The notes: a model not told the origin generated them from the letters alone. Numbered from the stretch's first letter, positions 40,750-50,526 are shown. The stretch is 53,069 bases of DNA from DASSBR01 sp035688265 (GCA_035688265.1 DASSNE010000057.1:1-53069); one strand, 5' to 3'. Numbers and translations are program-made.

Positions 40750-40825
40750 GGCCAGGTAGCTCAGTTGGTAGAGCAGGGGACTGAAAATCCCCGTGTCGGC
40801 AGTTCGATTCTGTCCCTGGCCACCA
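40750..40825 (+). tRNA. tRNA-Phe (anticodon GAA)
   Basis: Complete tRNA: acceptor GGCCAGG with CCTGGCC, D arm AGCTCAGTTGGTAGAGC, anticodon stem GGGGA/TCCCC with loop CTGAAAA (anticodon GAA at 40783-40785), T arm around GTTCGATTC, discriminator A and encoded CCA. It is the third unit after two partial copies of its own 5' end. Confidence 0.97.
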
Positions 40826-40854
40826 CATCCTTCTTAAATCACCTCACTCGCGAT

Positions 40855-42855
40855 TTACAGGCTCGGAATACCGATGTCAGTCAAAAGCGTATGGGCGGGG
40901 TCGTAGTATTCGGCTTTGCGAGTGGGATCGTCTTGGCTCCCTTCTGGTACGACGATGACCATACCCTGTCGTGCGCGGGTGAGGAGTACACGGTAAGCGT
41001 TCAGCAGGTAGCGCTGCCTCAAATCTTTGTGTATGCGCTGCCAGCGCTTGCCTTTGAAGCTGAAAAAGTCCCAGTTCTCATGGTTTAGGCGTAAGTCGCC
41101 ATCCCAAACGACGCACGTCCAGTCGAGCTCCAATCCTTGGACCTGAAATTCGGTAGCGACGTCCTCCAAATAATAGGAAGAACGAACGTCGCTTTTGCCC
41201 TCAAGAAACCAGCACACCGGATCGACCTTGACGCGCACATCGATGGCGTGTGGCTTAAGCCGCTGCGCTTGGGATGACACCACGATACCGTATCGTTCAC
41301 TGCCACGGGCCTGTTGGCGCAGCCATCGTTTCGCTTTATCCACGCTGCGAGTAACGCAGATTGGAAAAGTGGGCAAAACATGAGACAGAGTGGTTTGAGC
41401 CTGTTCGAGCTCAAGGTTGAGTAGTTGATTTACGAAGTCGGACACGCGCTCGGATCGGAATGATCGTACTGAGGTAGCGAGATGCAGTGCGTCGTCCCAA
41501 TGCACGAGCGGACTGGCATCCAGAGCGTGTAGTTCATCCTTCGCGCGATATTCAATTTCCAGTAGCCGCGGCGATAGATAGACCGACCATGATTGGAAAT
41601 GCTCGCGTATCGCCCGCAGCCACGCACTAATGCCGGCCTCGCCGGTGTTGATTTCCTGGCCGCTCCCCACAAGACATACAACGGCGGCCCAGTCATCGTG
41701 CCGGTCAAGACACGATATGAGAAAGCCGGGTTCAGATTGATCGAAGTCGCTAATCCCCTTCTTTTGGCGCATAAAACTTGCGGTCTGCTCAAGGCTCCAC
41801 GCTCGCTGAGCTTCGTCAAACAGTGCAATGTGTTCGATCGGGGCGGCGTCAGTTGCCAGGCAATCATCGCGGAAGTGGTGGACGTTTTGTATAAATTGCT
41901 TTACCGAGCTGCGAGCCTCGCCTATTCGTAACCTGCTGCCACGTAATTTGGCTCGGCTAACCTGGTCGCGCGCCAGCGCTTCGTGCAGGACCTTGACCAA
42001 GGGGCCGTTGCCGGATAGATAGACGCTGTAGAGATCGTCTTCTTGTTTAGTGTGACGGTTAGCAATGTCCAAGCCTACAAGCGTTTTACCGGCACCGGGC
42101 ACCCCGGTAACAAAGATAATGGCCTTTTCGCCGCGCTGTTGTGTCTGTGAGATGAGTGTGGCGAGTCGATGTGAGGTGACGACCAGGTTCCTTGCTCCGG
42201 CATCGCTACGAGAGATATCCGCCACATTGTGTCCGGCATAGAGGGCGCGGGCAGCTTCTACGATGGTTGGCGTGGGGTGATAGCGGCCATGCTGCCAAGT
42301 TCGTGCGTTGATGGTGATTCCGGAAAACCGCTGCAGCCCAAGTTGCAGCGCGTGAGACAATCCTCGTTCACCGCAGCATAGGGGAACCGTAAGTCTGTCT
42401 CGGCGGGGCGTATCTTCAATTGATGTCGGGACGTCTGAGGCGTCGGTTGCCACCAGCACCGGCACAACAGGAGCGAAGTGGCTCGGTTCGTGGAAGTTCT
42501 TTAGATCAAGCGCATAATCCCAGACTTGATCAATGGCATCACGCGAAAAGCTATTGCTGCCGACCTTGAACTCCAACACGAAAACAATCTGTTCAAGTAT
42601 CAGGACAGTATCAATGCGCCTGCCAAGTCGTGGTATATCGTATTCGAGGAAGATGGCACCATTTGCCGGTTTGCGATCGACCAGCAGTGCCTTGAGAATG
42701 TCGATTTCCCGCTTCCATGCTGCCTTTTGTGAGGGATCGTCTGAGAAACTCGACCAACTCGCCAAGGCGCCAATGATGCTACGGGTATCGTCTTCGAGGA
42801 AGTTCGCAATGGGCGCCGCATAGCCACAGCGTCCCCGAATTTGTGTTCGATCCAT
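40855..42855 (-). CDS. DUF2075-type nuclease-helicase, candidate defence protein
   Basis: The 666-aa single-gene module has an N-terminal PD-(D/E)XK nuclease-like core: Asp82 in RIDTVLIL and Glu95-x-Lys97 in FVLEFKVG. An SF1-type ATPase of the DUF2075 group follows, with Walker A GVPGAGKT (251-258) and Walker B IALFDEAQ (343-350). Late motifs are DVATEFQVQGLELDW and the arginine-rich NAYRVLLTRARQG near the C-terminus. Base composition is lower in GC than its neighbours by eye. It ends 30 bp from the tRNA-Phe 3' end and points toward it. Restriction-like or anti-phage activity is inferred from architecture and context; no partner gene is seen. Confidence 0.8.
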   Translation of the reverse strand: MDRTQIRGRCGYAAPIANFLEDDTRSIIGALASWSSFSDDPSQKAAWKREIDILKALLVDRKPANGAIFLEYDIPRLGRRIDTVLILEQIVFVLEFKVGSNSFSRDAIDQVWDYALDLKNFHEPSHFAPVVPVLVATDASDVPTSIEDTPRRDRLTVPLCCGERGLSHALQLGLQRFSGITINARTWQHGRYHPTPTIVEAARALYAGHNVADISRSDAGARNLVVTSHRLATLISQTQQRGEKAIIFVTGVPGAGKTLVGLDIANRHTKQEDDLYSVYLSGNGPLVKVLHEALARDQVSRAKLRGSRLRIGEARSSVKQFIQNVHHFRDDCLATDAAPIEHIALFDEAQRAWSLEQTASFMRQKKGISDFDQSEPGFLISCLDRHDDWAAVVCLVGSGQEINTGEAGISAWLRAIREHFQSWSVYLSPRLLEIEYRAKDELHALDASPLVHWDDALHLATSVRSFRSERVSDFVNQLLNLELEQAQTTLSHVLPTFPICVTRSVDKAKRWLRQQARGSERYGIVVSSQAQRLKPHAIDVRVKVDPVCWFLEGKSDVRSSYYLEDVATEFQVQGLELDWTCVVWDGDLRLNHENWDFFSFKGKRWQRIHKDLRQRYLLNAYRVLLTRARQGMVIVVPEGSQDDPTRKAEYYDPAHTLLTDIGIPSL

Positions 42856-43023
42856 GCCGGGATCATCTCTGTCTGTGACCGCGCCAGGTTAGCGGATAAG
42901 ATGTGTGGTGTCACCAATTAGGCAGGAGACGACTGCCGGCAGATGCTCCGTTTGCGGAACCCTTTCCCGCTTCAGGCGTCTTATCGCTACAATGTATCGA
43001 TAATTAACAGCGGGGAGATGCCC

Positions 43024-45291
43024 ATGCACCGCCTGATCTGCCGTGTTGCCGTCGTCGTTGTGGCGGCGCTGGCTGCTTCTGCCACTGCCTTTGCGGCTAC
43101 CAATTCGCCGATGCTCGGCTTTACCGCGGCGGGCGCCGCCCGCGAGCAGGCGCTGGAAGCCAAGTTCGACGCGGCGCTCGATCGGCACGAGATCCGCGAC
43201 TGGCTCAAGACGATGTCGTCCGAGCCGAACAACGTCGGTTCGCCGCACGACAAGGCGAATGCCGAGCGCATGCTCAAGATGTTCAAGTCGTGGGGCTACG
43301 ATGCGCATATCGCGACCTACAAGGTGCTGTTCCCGACACCGAAGGTGCGTGAGCTGGAACTGGTCGCGCCGAGCCATTACAAGGCGACGCTGCGCGAGCC
43401 GCCGGTCAAGGGCGATCCGACCTCCGATATCTACAAGAACGCGCTGCCGCCCTACAACGCCTATTCCGGCGACGGCGACGTGACGGCGCAACTGGTCTAC
43501 GTCAACTACGGCTTGAAAGACGACTATAAGGCGCTGGCGCGGCGCGGCATCAGTGTCAAGGGCAAGATCGTGATTGCACGCTATGGCCATTCGTGGCGCG
43601 GCAACAAGGTACGCTATGCCCAGCAGCACGGCGCGATCGGCTGCATCATCTACTCCGACCCCCGCGACGACGGCTACCGCCGGGGCAACGCGTTTCCGAA
43701 GGGTGGCTGGCGCGACCGCTGGAGCGTGCAGCGCGGCTCGGTCATGCGCACCGACGGCGATCCGCTGACGCCGGGCTATGCGTCGGTGCCGGGCGCGAAG
43801 CGCATTCCGCGCCAGCAGGCCGACGGCATCAAGAAAATTCCGGTGCTGCCGCTCTCCTATGCCGACGCGCTGCCGCTGCTCAAGGCGCTCGGTGGTCGAG
43901 TCGCGCCGGATGACTGGCAGGGCGCGTTGCCGATCACCTATCACATCGGCCCCGGGCCGGCCAAGGTTCACCTGAAGGTCGTCTCCAACTGGGACGAGAA
44001 GCCGATCTACGACGTCATCGCGAAAATTCCCGGCAGCGTTTATCCAAACCAGTGGGTGATGCGCGGCAATCATCACGATGCCTGGGTGTTCGGCGCCAGC
44101 GATCCGTTGAGTTCGAACGTGGCCATGCTTGAGGGCGCCAAGGCCATAGGCCAATTGCTGAAAACCGGCTGGCGGCCCAAGCGCACCATTATCTACATGA
44201 GCTGGGATGCGGAAGAGCCGGGGCTGATCGGCTCGGTCGAGTGGCAGGAGCAGCATGCGAAGGAGCTGGCGCAAAAAGGCGTCGTCTATATCAATTCCGA
44301 CAATACCGGGCGCGGCTTCCTGCGTGCCGGCGGTTCCGGCTCTTTGCAGACCTTCATGAATGAGGTCGCGCGCAGCGTGCCCGACCCGGAAACCGGCGTC
44401 AACGTGCTGAAACGCGCGCGTGCCCATCGGCTGGTCCGGCAATTGAAACATCCGCCGCAGGATCCGGCCGAGCGCGTCTCCGCCGATCCGGACGCGCCGT
44501 ACCCGCTCTCCGCCCTTGGTTCCGGGTCCGACTACACGGGCTTTCTCGATCACCTGGGCATCATGGCGCTGGACATTCGTTTCGGCGGAGAGGGTGAGGG
44601 CACGCAGTACCATTCGCGCTATGACGATTTCTACTGGTACAGCCACTTTGCCGATCCGACCTTCAAGTACGGTGTGGCGCTGGCCAAGGTCGGCGGGCAC
44701 GCCATGCTGCGTTTCGCCAATGCCGATGTGCTGCCGTACGCGTTCACCAGCTTCGCGGACAAGGTCGCCAATTACGCGCAGCAGATCGAGCGCGAGCACA
44801 AGAAGATGGTCAAGCAGACGCAACGGAAGAACGCGCTGATCCAGTCCGGCGCGTTCAAGCTTGCGGCTGATCCGACCAAGCAGTACGTGCCGCCGCAGCC
44901 GGAAGCGAAGGTGCCGGCGCTCGATTTCAAGCAGCTCGATGAGGCGGTGGCGCGGCTGAAGTCGGTGTCGAGTGCTTACGATCAGGCGTTGCGCCAGCAC
45001 ATCGGCAGCCTGTCGGGCGCGCAGGCGCGGCGATTGAATCAAACCCTGGTGAAGGTCTCGCGCCAGTTGCTGTATTCGGGCGGACTGCCCCATCAGAAAT
45101 GGTTCCGGCAAATGATCTACGCGCCCAATTATTACCTCGGTTACAGCGTCAGCACGCTGCCGGGGATTCGTGAAGCGGTGGATACGCACCAGTGGGATAC
45201 GGCGCAGAAATATATCGGTATCGTGGCCCACGCGCTGAACGGCTTCAGCAGTCAGGTCGACAAGGCGACGGCGCTTCTGAACGGCGCCTGA
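43024..45291 (+). CDS. exported M28B metallopeptidase (glutamate carboxypeptidase II-like)
   Basis: The 755-aa zinc exopeptidase has a signal peptide at 1-24. A PA domain inserts at about 110-270. The M28 catalytic core shows the ligands His and Asp of GNHHDAWVFGASDP, Glu-Glu of WDAEEPGLIGS, Asp of NSDNTGRG and His of GTQYHSRYDDF. The C-terminus is a transferrin-receptor-like dimerisation domain (LKSVSSAYDQAL to the end). ATG 43024 is chosen because GGGGAG lies about 7 nt upstream; ATG 43018 is too close. It is followed after 10 nt by an S9 peptidase gene. Confidence 0.9.
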   Translation: MHRLICRVAVVVVAALAASATAFAATNSPMLGFTAAGAAREQALEAKFDAALDRHEIRDWLKTMSSEPNNVGSPHDKANAERMLKMFKSWGYDAHIATYKVLFPTPKVRELELVAPSHYKATLREPPVKGDPTSDIYKNALPPYNAYSGDGDVTAQLVYVNYGLKDDYKALARRGISVKGKIVIARYGHSWRGNKVRYAQQHGAIGCIIYSDPRDDGYRRGNAFPKGGWRDRWSVQRGSVMRTDGDPLTPGYASVPGAKRIPRQQADGIKKIPVLPLSYADALPLLKALGGRVAPDDWQGALPITYHIGPGPAKVHLKVVSNWDEKPIYDVIAKIPGSVYPNQWVMRGNHHDAWVFGASDPLSSNVAMLEGAKAIGQLLKTGWRPKRTIIYMSWDAEEPGLIGSVEWQEQHAKELAQKGVVYINSDNTGRGFLRAGGSGSLQTFMNEVARSVPDPETGVNVLKRARAHRLVRQLKHPPQDPAERVSADPDAPYPLSALGSGSDYTGFLDHLGIMALDIRFGGEGEGTQYHSRYDDFYWYSHFADPTFKYGVALAKVGGHAMLRFANADVLPYAFTSFADKVANYAQQIEREHKKMVKQTQRKNALIQSGAFKLAADPTKQYVPPQPEAKVPALDFKQLDEAVARLKSVSSAYDQALRQHIGSLSGAQARRLNQTLVKVSRQLLYSGGLPHQKWFRQMIYAPNYYLGYSVSTLPGIREAVDTHQWDTAQKYIGIVAHALNGFSSQVDKATALLNGA

Positions 45292-45301
45292 GGAGCATCT
45301 C

Positions 45302-47644
45302 ATGAGATTGACGACGATTGGCCGGCGCCTGCTGCCGGTCCTGATGATTTCTGCCTGTGCCGCGATGGTGACGGCGAATGCGCGCCAGCTGACCGACAAG
45401 GACTACGCGCGCGCCGAGCAGTTCCTCCGCTACAACACGGACCCGTTGGTCGATCACGACGTGCAGCGTGTCAAGTGGCTGGACGATACGCATTTCTGGT
45501 ATGTGGATCATGATGCGTCGGGCGATCATTACCGGGTGATGGACGCGGCGACCGGCAAGGTGTCGCCGGCGTTCGATCAGCAGAAGCTGGCGAAGGCGCT
45601 GAACAAGGTGCTGAAAAAGCCGGTCAAGGCCTCGAAGCTCGACATTCGCGACTACGAGATCGTCGATGGCCGCTACGACATCGACATCAAGGGCAAGCAC
45701 TACCTATGCGACCTGTCCGGTGCGGACCACTGCATCGTCAAGGGCTCGCAGCTCAAGCACAAGCCGGGCGACGAACCGGGCGTCGTCTCGCCGAACGGCA
45801 AGTACGCGGTATTCGTGCGCGACTGGAACCTGTGGCTGCGCGATCTTGCGACGGGCAAGGAGACGAAGCTCACCACCAACGGCGTCAAGAACTACGGCTA
45901 CGCGACCGGGAACGCCGGCTGGGTCCACGACGTCGGCGCGATCGTCAAATGGTCGCCGGATTCGACGCGGGTCGCGACGTACCGACAGGACCAGCGCAAG
46001 GTCGGCAACATGTACACGCTCGAGACGAAGGTCGGCCACCCGAAGCTCGAACAGTGGAAGTACCCGCTGCCGGGCGACAAGCACGTCTTCATGATCCAGC
46101 CGGTGATCATCGACGTAAAGACGGGCAAGCTCGTGCGGGTGAAGATGCCGCCGGAGCAGCGTCTGTCCAGCTTGTGCGACACGCTCGCCTGCGGCCGCGA
46201 CCGCCACGCCTGGAGCGACGTGAAATGGGCGCCCGACAGTCAAAGCCTGGCGCTCGTGTCCACCTCGCGCGACCGCCGGCATGAATGGTTCCGGATCGTC
46301 GATGCCAAAACCGGCGCCGTGCGCACGGCGTTCGAGGACAGCGTCAAGACCTATTACGAGAGCGGTCACGGCAAGGTCAACTGGCAGTACCTGCCGAAGG
46401 CGCACGAGGCGATCTGGTATTCGGAGCGCACCAACTGGGGCAACCTGTACCTGCGCAATCTCAAGACCGGCAAGATCGAGCACCCGATCACGACCGGCTA
46501 CGGCAATGTCACGCAGGTGCGCCATCTCGATCGTCAATCGCGTACGCTGTGGTTTGTCGGTGTCGGCCGCGAGCCGGGCGTCAATCCTTATTACCGGCAG
46601 TTCTTCAAGGTCGATATCGATACCGGCAAGGTGACGCTGCTGACGCCGGAGCACGCCGATCACACGATCACGATGTCGCCCGACGGCAAGTACTTTGTCG
46701 ACAGCTACTCGACGCCGACGAAGCCGCCGGTGACGGTGTTACGCGCGTCATCCGACGGTCATGTCATCGCCACGGTTGCGAAGGCTGACATCTCGCGGTT
46801 GAAGGCTTCCGGCTGGGTGCCGCCGATGCCGTTCGTGGTGACGGCGCGCGATGGCAAGACGCCGCTCTACGGCATGCTGTTCAAGCCGACCAACTTCGAT
46901 CCGCACAAGAAGTACCCGATCATCGATTACATCTATCCGGGCCCGCAGACCGGCTCGGTGCGCGGCTTCAGTTTCGCCGCCTCGCGCGGCAGCAACCAGG
47001 CAATGGCGGATTTGGGCTTCATCGTCGTCACGGTCGATGGCATGGGTACGCCGTGGCGGTCGAAGTCGTTCCACGACACCTGGTACGGCAACATGCACGA
47101 CAACACGTTGCCCGACCAGGTGGCGGGCATCAAGCAACTGGCGAAGCGCTACCCGTGGATCGATTTGAGCCGCGTGGGCATCTGGGGCCATTCCGGCGGC
47201 GGGTTCGCGAGCACCGACGCGATGTTGAGCTACCCGGATTTCTTCAAGGTCGCGTGGTCGGAAAGCGGCAACCATGACAACCGCAACTACGAAAACGACT
47301 GGGGCGAGAAGTACCAGGGCCTGCTGGTCAAGCACAAGGACGGCAGCACCAACTACGACAAGGCTGCCAACGAAACTTACGCTGCGAACCTCAAGGGCCA
47401 CCTGATGCTGGTGCACGGCACGATGGACGACAACGTGCCGATGAGCAACACGATGCTGATGGTGCAGGCGCTGATGAAGGCCAACAAGGACTTCAGCCTG
47501 CTGCTGATACCCAACGCGCACCATGGCTACGGCAAATATACGCCGTACATCACGCGGCGCCGCTGGGATTACTTCGTGCGCTACCTCGCCGGCAACACGC
47601 CGCCGCACGAATACAAGATGCACCCGCCCAAAGACTGGCGCTGA
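45302..47644 (+). CDS. exported S9-family peptidase (prolyl oligopeptidase/DPP type)
   Basis: The 780-aa protein has a signal peptide at 1-27. A beta-propeller occupies about residues 60-500 (WSPDSTRVATY, WAPDSQSLALVS). The hydrolase domain has Ser631 in GHSGGGF, Asp in HGTMDDNVPMSN and His in NAHHGYG. Unlike the DPP IV-like enzyme at 6839, the DWVYPEE double-Glu motif is not evident, so specificity may differ. It lies 10 nt after the M28 gene, so they are likely co-transcribed and both degrade peptides in the periplasm. Confidence 0.9.
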   Translation: MRLTTIGRRLLPVLMISACAAMVTANARQLTDKDYARAEQFLRYNTDPLVDHDVQRVKWLDDTHFWYVDHDASGDHYRVMDAATGKVSPAFDQQKLAKALNKVLKKPVKASKLDIRDYEIVDGRYDIDIKGKHYLCDLSGADHCIVKGSQLKHKPGDEPGVVSPNGKYAVFVRDWNLWLRDLATGKETKLTTNGVKNYGYATGNAGWVHDVGAIVKWSPDSTRVATYRQDQRKVGNMYTLETKVGHPKLEQWKYPLPGDKHVFMIQPVIIDVKTGKLVRVKMPPEQRLSSLCDTLACGRDRHAWSDVKWAPDSQSLALVSTSRDRRHEWFRIVDAKTGAVRTAFEDSVKTYYESGHGKVNWQYLPKAHEAIWYSERTNWGNLYLRNLKTGKIEHPITTGYGNVTQVRHLDRQSRTLWFVGVGREPGVNPYYRQFFKVDIDTGKVTLLTPEHADHTITMSPDGKYFVDSYSTPTKPPVTVLRASSDGHVIATVAKADISRLKASGWVPPMPFVVTARDGKTPLYGMLFKPTNFDPHKKYPIIDYIYPGPQTGSVRGFSFAASRGSNQAMADLGFIVVTVDGMGTPWRSKSFHDTWYGNMHDNTLPDQVAGIKQLAKRYPWIDLSRVGIWGHSGGGFASTDAMLSYPDFFKVAWSESGNHDNRNYENDWGEKYQGLLVKHKDGSTNYDKAANETYAANLKGHLMLVHGTMDDNVPMSNTMLMVQALMKANKDFSLLLIPNAHHGYGKYTPYITRRRWDYFVRYLAGNTPPHEYKMHPPKDWR

Positions 47645-47652
47645 AACTGGCC

Positions 47653-47679
47653 GCGGCGCTGGAAGTTCTCCAGCGCCGC
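47653..47679. other. GC-rich hairpin after the peptidase pair
   Basis: GCGGCGCTGG pairs perfectly with CCAGCGCCGC (plus an A-T pair) around a 5-nt loop, 8 bp after the stop. There is no T-tract, so it may be a processing or attenuating stem and not a classical terminator. Confidence 0.45.
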
Positions 47680-47763
47680 AGCTTGTCGGCGCAGCGTCTG
47701 GATTCATGCCGGGTTATACTGGCAATCGGGAGAGCGCGGTCGCTGCTGGAGGGGGGCGTAACG

Positions 47764-50526
47764 ATGACGATTAGCCGGTGGGGAACTGTGTTGGCTGCCG
47801 GTCTGGCAGCGTTAATTGTGGCCGGATGCGGCGGTGGAGGCAGCGGCAGTAGTAGCCGCAACCCTGCGGCACCATCCGGTGGCAGCTCCGATACCACTAG
47901 CAACGTTCCCGAAAACCCGCCACCGGCGCAGCAGGCGGTTTACAGCGGCGAGTCCGGACTCGCGCTGATTACCGAGCTAAATGCATCGGCGCTCACCAGT
48001 GATGCCTATGTCGGGGTCAATACGATCGTCGAACTGGGCTATGAATACCCGCCATTGCCTGGTCAAGCGCTATACCAGGTGCAGCAGGGCCCGGCCGGCG
48101 GAAAGGCGGTCGTCGAGGGGCGCCCATACGATAATGGCGGCGGCTGGATCAGTATTGATTATCAGCAATATCAATATAAGGCTGATAACGGCGACGTATA
48201 TACGTATGACGGCCAAGTCCAATTCATATACCCGGCCGATTATTCTTCAACCTCGCGAGACGTAGTCATCGACCTGTCGCCGCTCACGATGACGGGCCCG
48301 AACACGGACCTGAAGATTGCCGGATCGATTACCGCAAAATATATTACGACCAAGGACAATGCGCACGTTCCAGATTACGTTGCCAACCTGGTTCAGACTG
48401 ACAACATTCTGCACGCCAGCATCAAACTGGCCGATTATGAAGTTGTCGGCTCCCAGCATCTCAGCGTAAGCGGCCGAATCTACGACAGCCGGGTCGGCTA
48501 TGTTGATGTGACGGTGCAGACGCCTCTGCACGTTACGAAGGAAGACGGCTCGACACCTCCTGTCGGCGGCGGTCCCCTTTTGCTGCAAGGCGCGGGCGAT
48601 GCCCGCGCAAGTATCGCCTTTCTCACCCCGGCCTTCGCGTCGGTTGACTACGACGGGGATGGCGACGGCTCGATTGACGAAGCTTTTCGGCTGGACTGGA
48701 CTGCAGACAACATCTTCGGCGCGCCTACATCTTCCGGGGGGCCGCAGGCTGACGCGATGTTGCCGACGCCGGTGTCGGTCGGCCAGCCGGTTCAACTGGA
48801 AGGCCGTTTCAGCCACTCGGCGGACGGCACCTTTGTGCATTTCAACTGGACCGTCGCCCTGGCGCCGGCGGGAGGCGCAGCAGAATTGGCCGACGCACAC
48901 TCGGCTACGCCAACCATGACCGTCGATGAGGCTGGCGACTATTTGATAAAACTCGACGTTTCCAATCGCGTTGGCTCAAGTTCGGATGCCATCATCGTTC
49001 ACGCTGGGCCTACTCAAAATTCGACGGCCACATATGATGATCCTGATACTGGCATGAGTGCCGGGCCCGATCGCTCCGCGCGGCTTGATCAGGTCGTCAC
49101 CCTCGACGGCCGCGGGAGCGTGTTCGAGAACAATGGCGGCGATTATGGGCACAAATGGACGCTGTATGCCCCACCTGGCAGTTATGCGGTTTTGAACGAC
49201 ACCAGCGTGATGCAACCGACCTTCACGCCGGATGTATCCGGCATTTATTATGCGATCATCTCGCACCACTCGTACAAAACTTACGAGACGCATTCCGCTT
49301 GGGCTGCGATCGGCGTCGGGACCCACACGCATTTTGACTTCCGCACTACTCTCGCCGACGATGCCAATTGGTTTACCCTCGCCGATTTCGACAACGATGG
49401 TGATCCGGACATTCTCTACAACGCATTCTGGTCTCAAGACACCAGTCTCATTTATAACGAGGGCGGCGGCCGATTCTCGGCGCCGGTACCCGTGGATGTC
49501 ACACAATGGAGAACGGTTGCCGATCTTGATGGCGACGGACGACTAGATCTGGTTCGCGCAGATACCGGCGGAATCATCAGCTATCGGCTGCAACAGGCCG
49601 ACGGCACCTTCGCTCCTGCCGCTAGCGTGACCATCGGCTGGCCATGCTATTATCCATCCGGTCTGGCAGTGGCGCCGCTCGCGGGCGCGACCAGAAACTC
49701 CCTCATCATCGGCGGTTGCACTAATGATTCCAATCACGTTGCGATAGCTATATTTCCGCCACAGCCTGATGGCGTACTTGGCGCCCCCCGATTGATGGCT
49801 ATCAATACACTGTCGCCTTACAGCATTATCGTCGCGGATGTCACCGGCGATGGAGTCGCCGATCTGGTTTACGCAGAGGATCCGCAATTCCAGGACAAGA
49901 CCTTGACGGTCATGCCTGGGCGAATAGACGGCAGCTTCGGTTCGGCAGTGACCTATGCTACCGCTGCGCCCGTCAGTCGAATCGCAGCAGCCGATATTAA
50001 TGGGGATGGCCTGCTGGACGTAGTGCTTAGCGGCTCTATTGCCCAGGTGATGTACCAGCAGCCAGATGGCACACTCGGTGCTGGTGTGGCTTTCACCAAG
50101 CTGGCTAACTCCGCTGTCGTCGGTGATGTTAACGGCGATGGCCGCCCGGATTTGGTGGGCATCGGCGAATTCGACGACCAGGTAAGCTCCGATGCCCGGA
50201 GCGAATTCGGTCTTTTCCTGCAGCAGGCCGATGGCTCGTTCGCGGATGAATTGGCTTATCCCACTTACACTCTGTCAGGTGGCGGTGGGAACGTCAGGAT
50301 CGCCGACATAAACGCGGACGGCATCGCCGATCTAATCTACGTCGCGAACGGCGCCCTCCAGATCATGCTGGGCGATCCGCTTGACTCAGGCACACAAGCC
50401 GTCACCGTCGAAAGCATAGGCACGACAAATCATGAAGCACCGCGGCGGTTGCCAATGATCGGAGTCGGTTTTCGGCAGGCCGCGGTTCAGCCGCTCGGGG
50501 ATGCATTCCGCTCAGGAGGCGCCTAG
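47764..50526 (+). CDS. large FG-GAP/VCBS-repeat lipoprotein
   Basis: The 920-aa lipoprotein has a signal with lipobox VAGC at about residue 20, then a Gly/Ser/Pro linker. The N-terminal region is unrecognised, and the middle has PKD-like beta domains (about 330-520). Six Ca-binding FG-GAP/VCBS repeats follow between about 540 and 860: DFDNDGDPDILY, DLDGDGRLDLV, DVTGDGVADLVY, DINGDGLLDVVL, DVNGDGRPDLVG and DINADGIADLIY. The start at 47764 has GGAGGGGG upstream. By eye the codon choice is more AT-rich than in neighbours. The role is unknown, probably surface binding. The 3' end overlaps the convergent SCO gene by 15 bp. Confidence 0.85.
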   Translation: MTISRWGTVLAAGLAALIVAGCGGGGSGSSSRNPAAPSGGSSDTTSNVPENPPPAQQAVYSGESGLALITELNASALTSDAYVGVNTIVELGYEYPPLPGQALYQVQQGPAGGKAVVEGRPYDNGGGWISIDYQQYQYKADNGDVYTYDGQVQFIYPADYSSTSRDVVIDLSPLTMTGPNTDLKIAGSITAKYITTKDNAHVPDYVANLVQTDNILHASIKLADYEVVGSQHLSVSGRIYDSRVGYVDVTVQTPLHVTKEDGSTPPVGGGPLLLQGAGDARASIAFLTPAFASVDYDGDGDGSIDEAFRLDWTADNIFGAPTSSGGPQADAMLPTPVSVGQPVQLEGRFSHSADGTFVHFNWTVALAPAGGAAELADAHSATPTMTVDEAGDYLIKLDVSNRVGSSSDAIIVHAGPTQNSTATYDDPDTGMSAGPDRSARLDQVVTLDGRGSVFENNGGDYGHKWTLYAPPGSYAVLNDTSVMQPTFTPDVSGIYYAIISHHSYKTYETHSAWAAIGVGTHTHFDFRTTLADDANWFTLADFDNDGDPDILYNAFWSQDTSLIYNEGGGRFSAPVPVDVTQWRTVADLDGDGRLDLVRADTGGIISYRLQQADGTFAPAASVTIGWPCYYPSGLAVAPLAGATRNSLIIGGCTNDSNHVAIAIFPPQPDGVLGAPRLMAINTLSPYSIIVADVTGDGVADLVYAEDPQFQDKTLTVMPGRIDGSFGSAVTYATAAPVSRIAAADINGDGLLDVVLSGSIAQVMYQQPDGTLGAGVAFTKLANSAVVGDVNGDGRPDLVGIGEFDDQVSSDARSEFGLFLQQADGSFADELAYPTYTLSGGGGNVRIADINADGIADLIYVANGALQIMLGDPLDSGTQAVTVESIGTTNHEAPRRLPMIGVGFRQAAVQPLGDAFRSGGA

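Noticed and set aside
40826..43020. complete integrated island at tRNA-Phe
   Set aside because: No integrase and no second copy of the tRNA 3' end were found on the far side of the nuclease-helicase gene.
42889..45399. 836-residue minus-strand open frame
   Set aside because: It is the antisense of the M28B peptidase, whose motifs are clear. The shadow protein is Arg/Val/Asp-rich with no recognisable domain.
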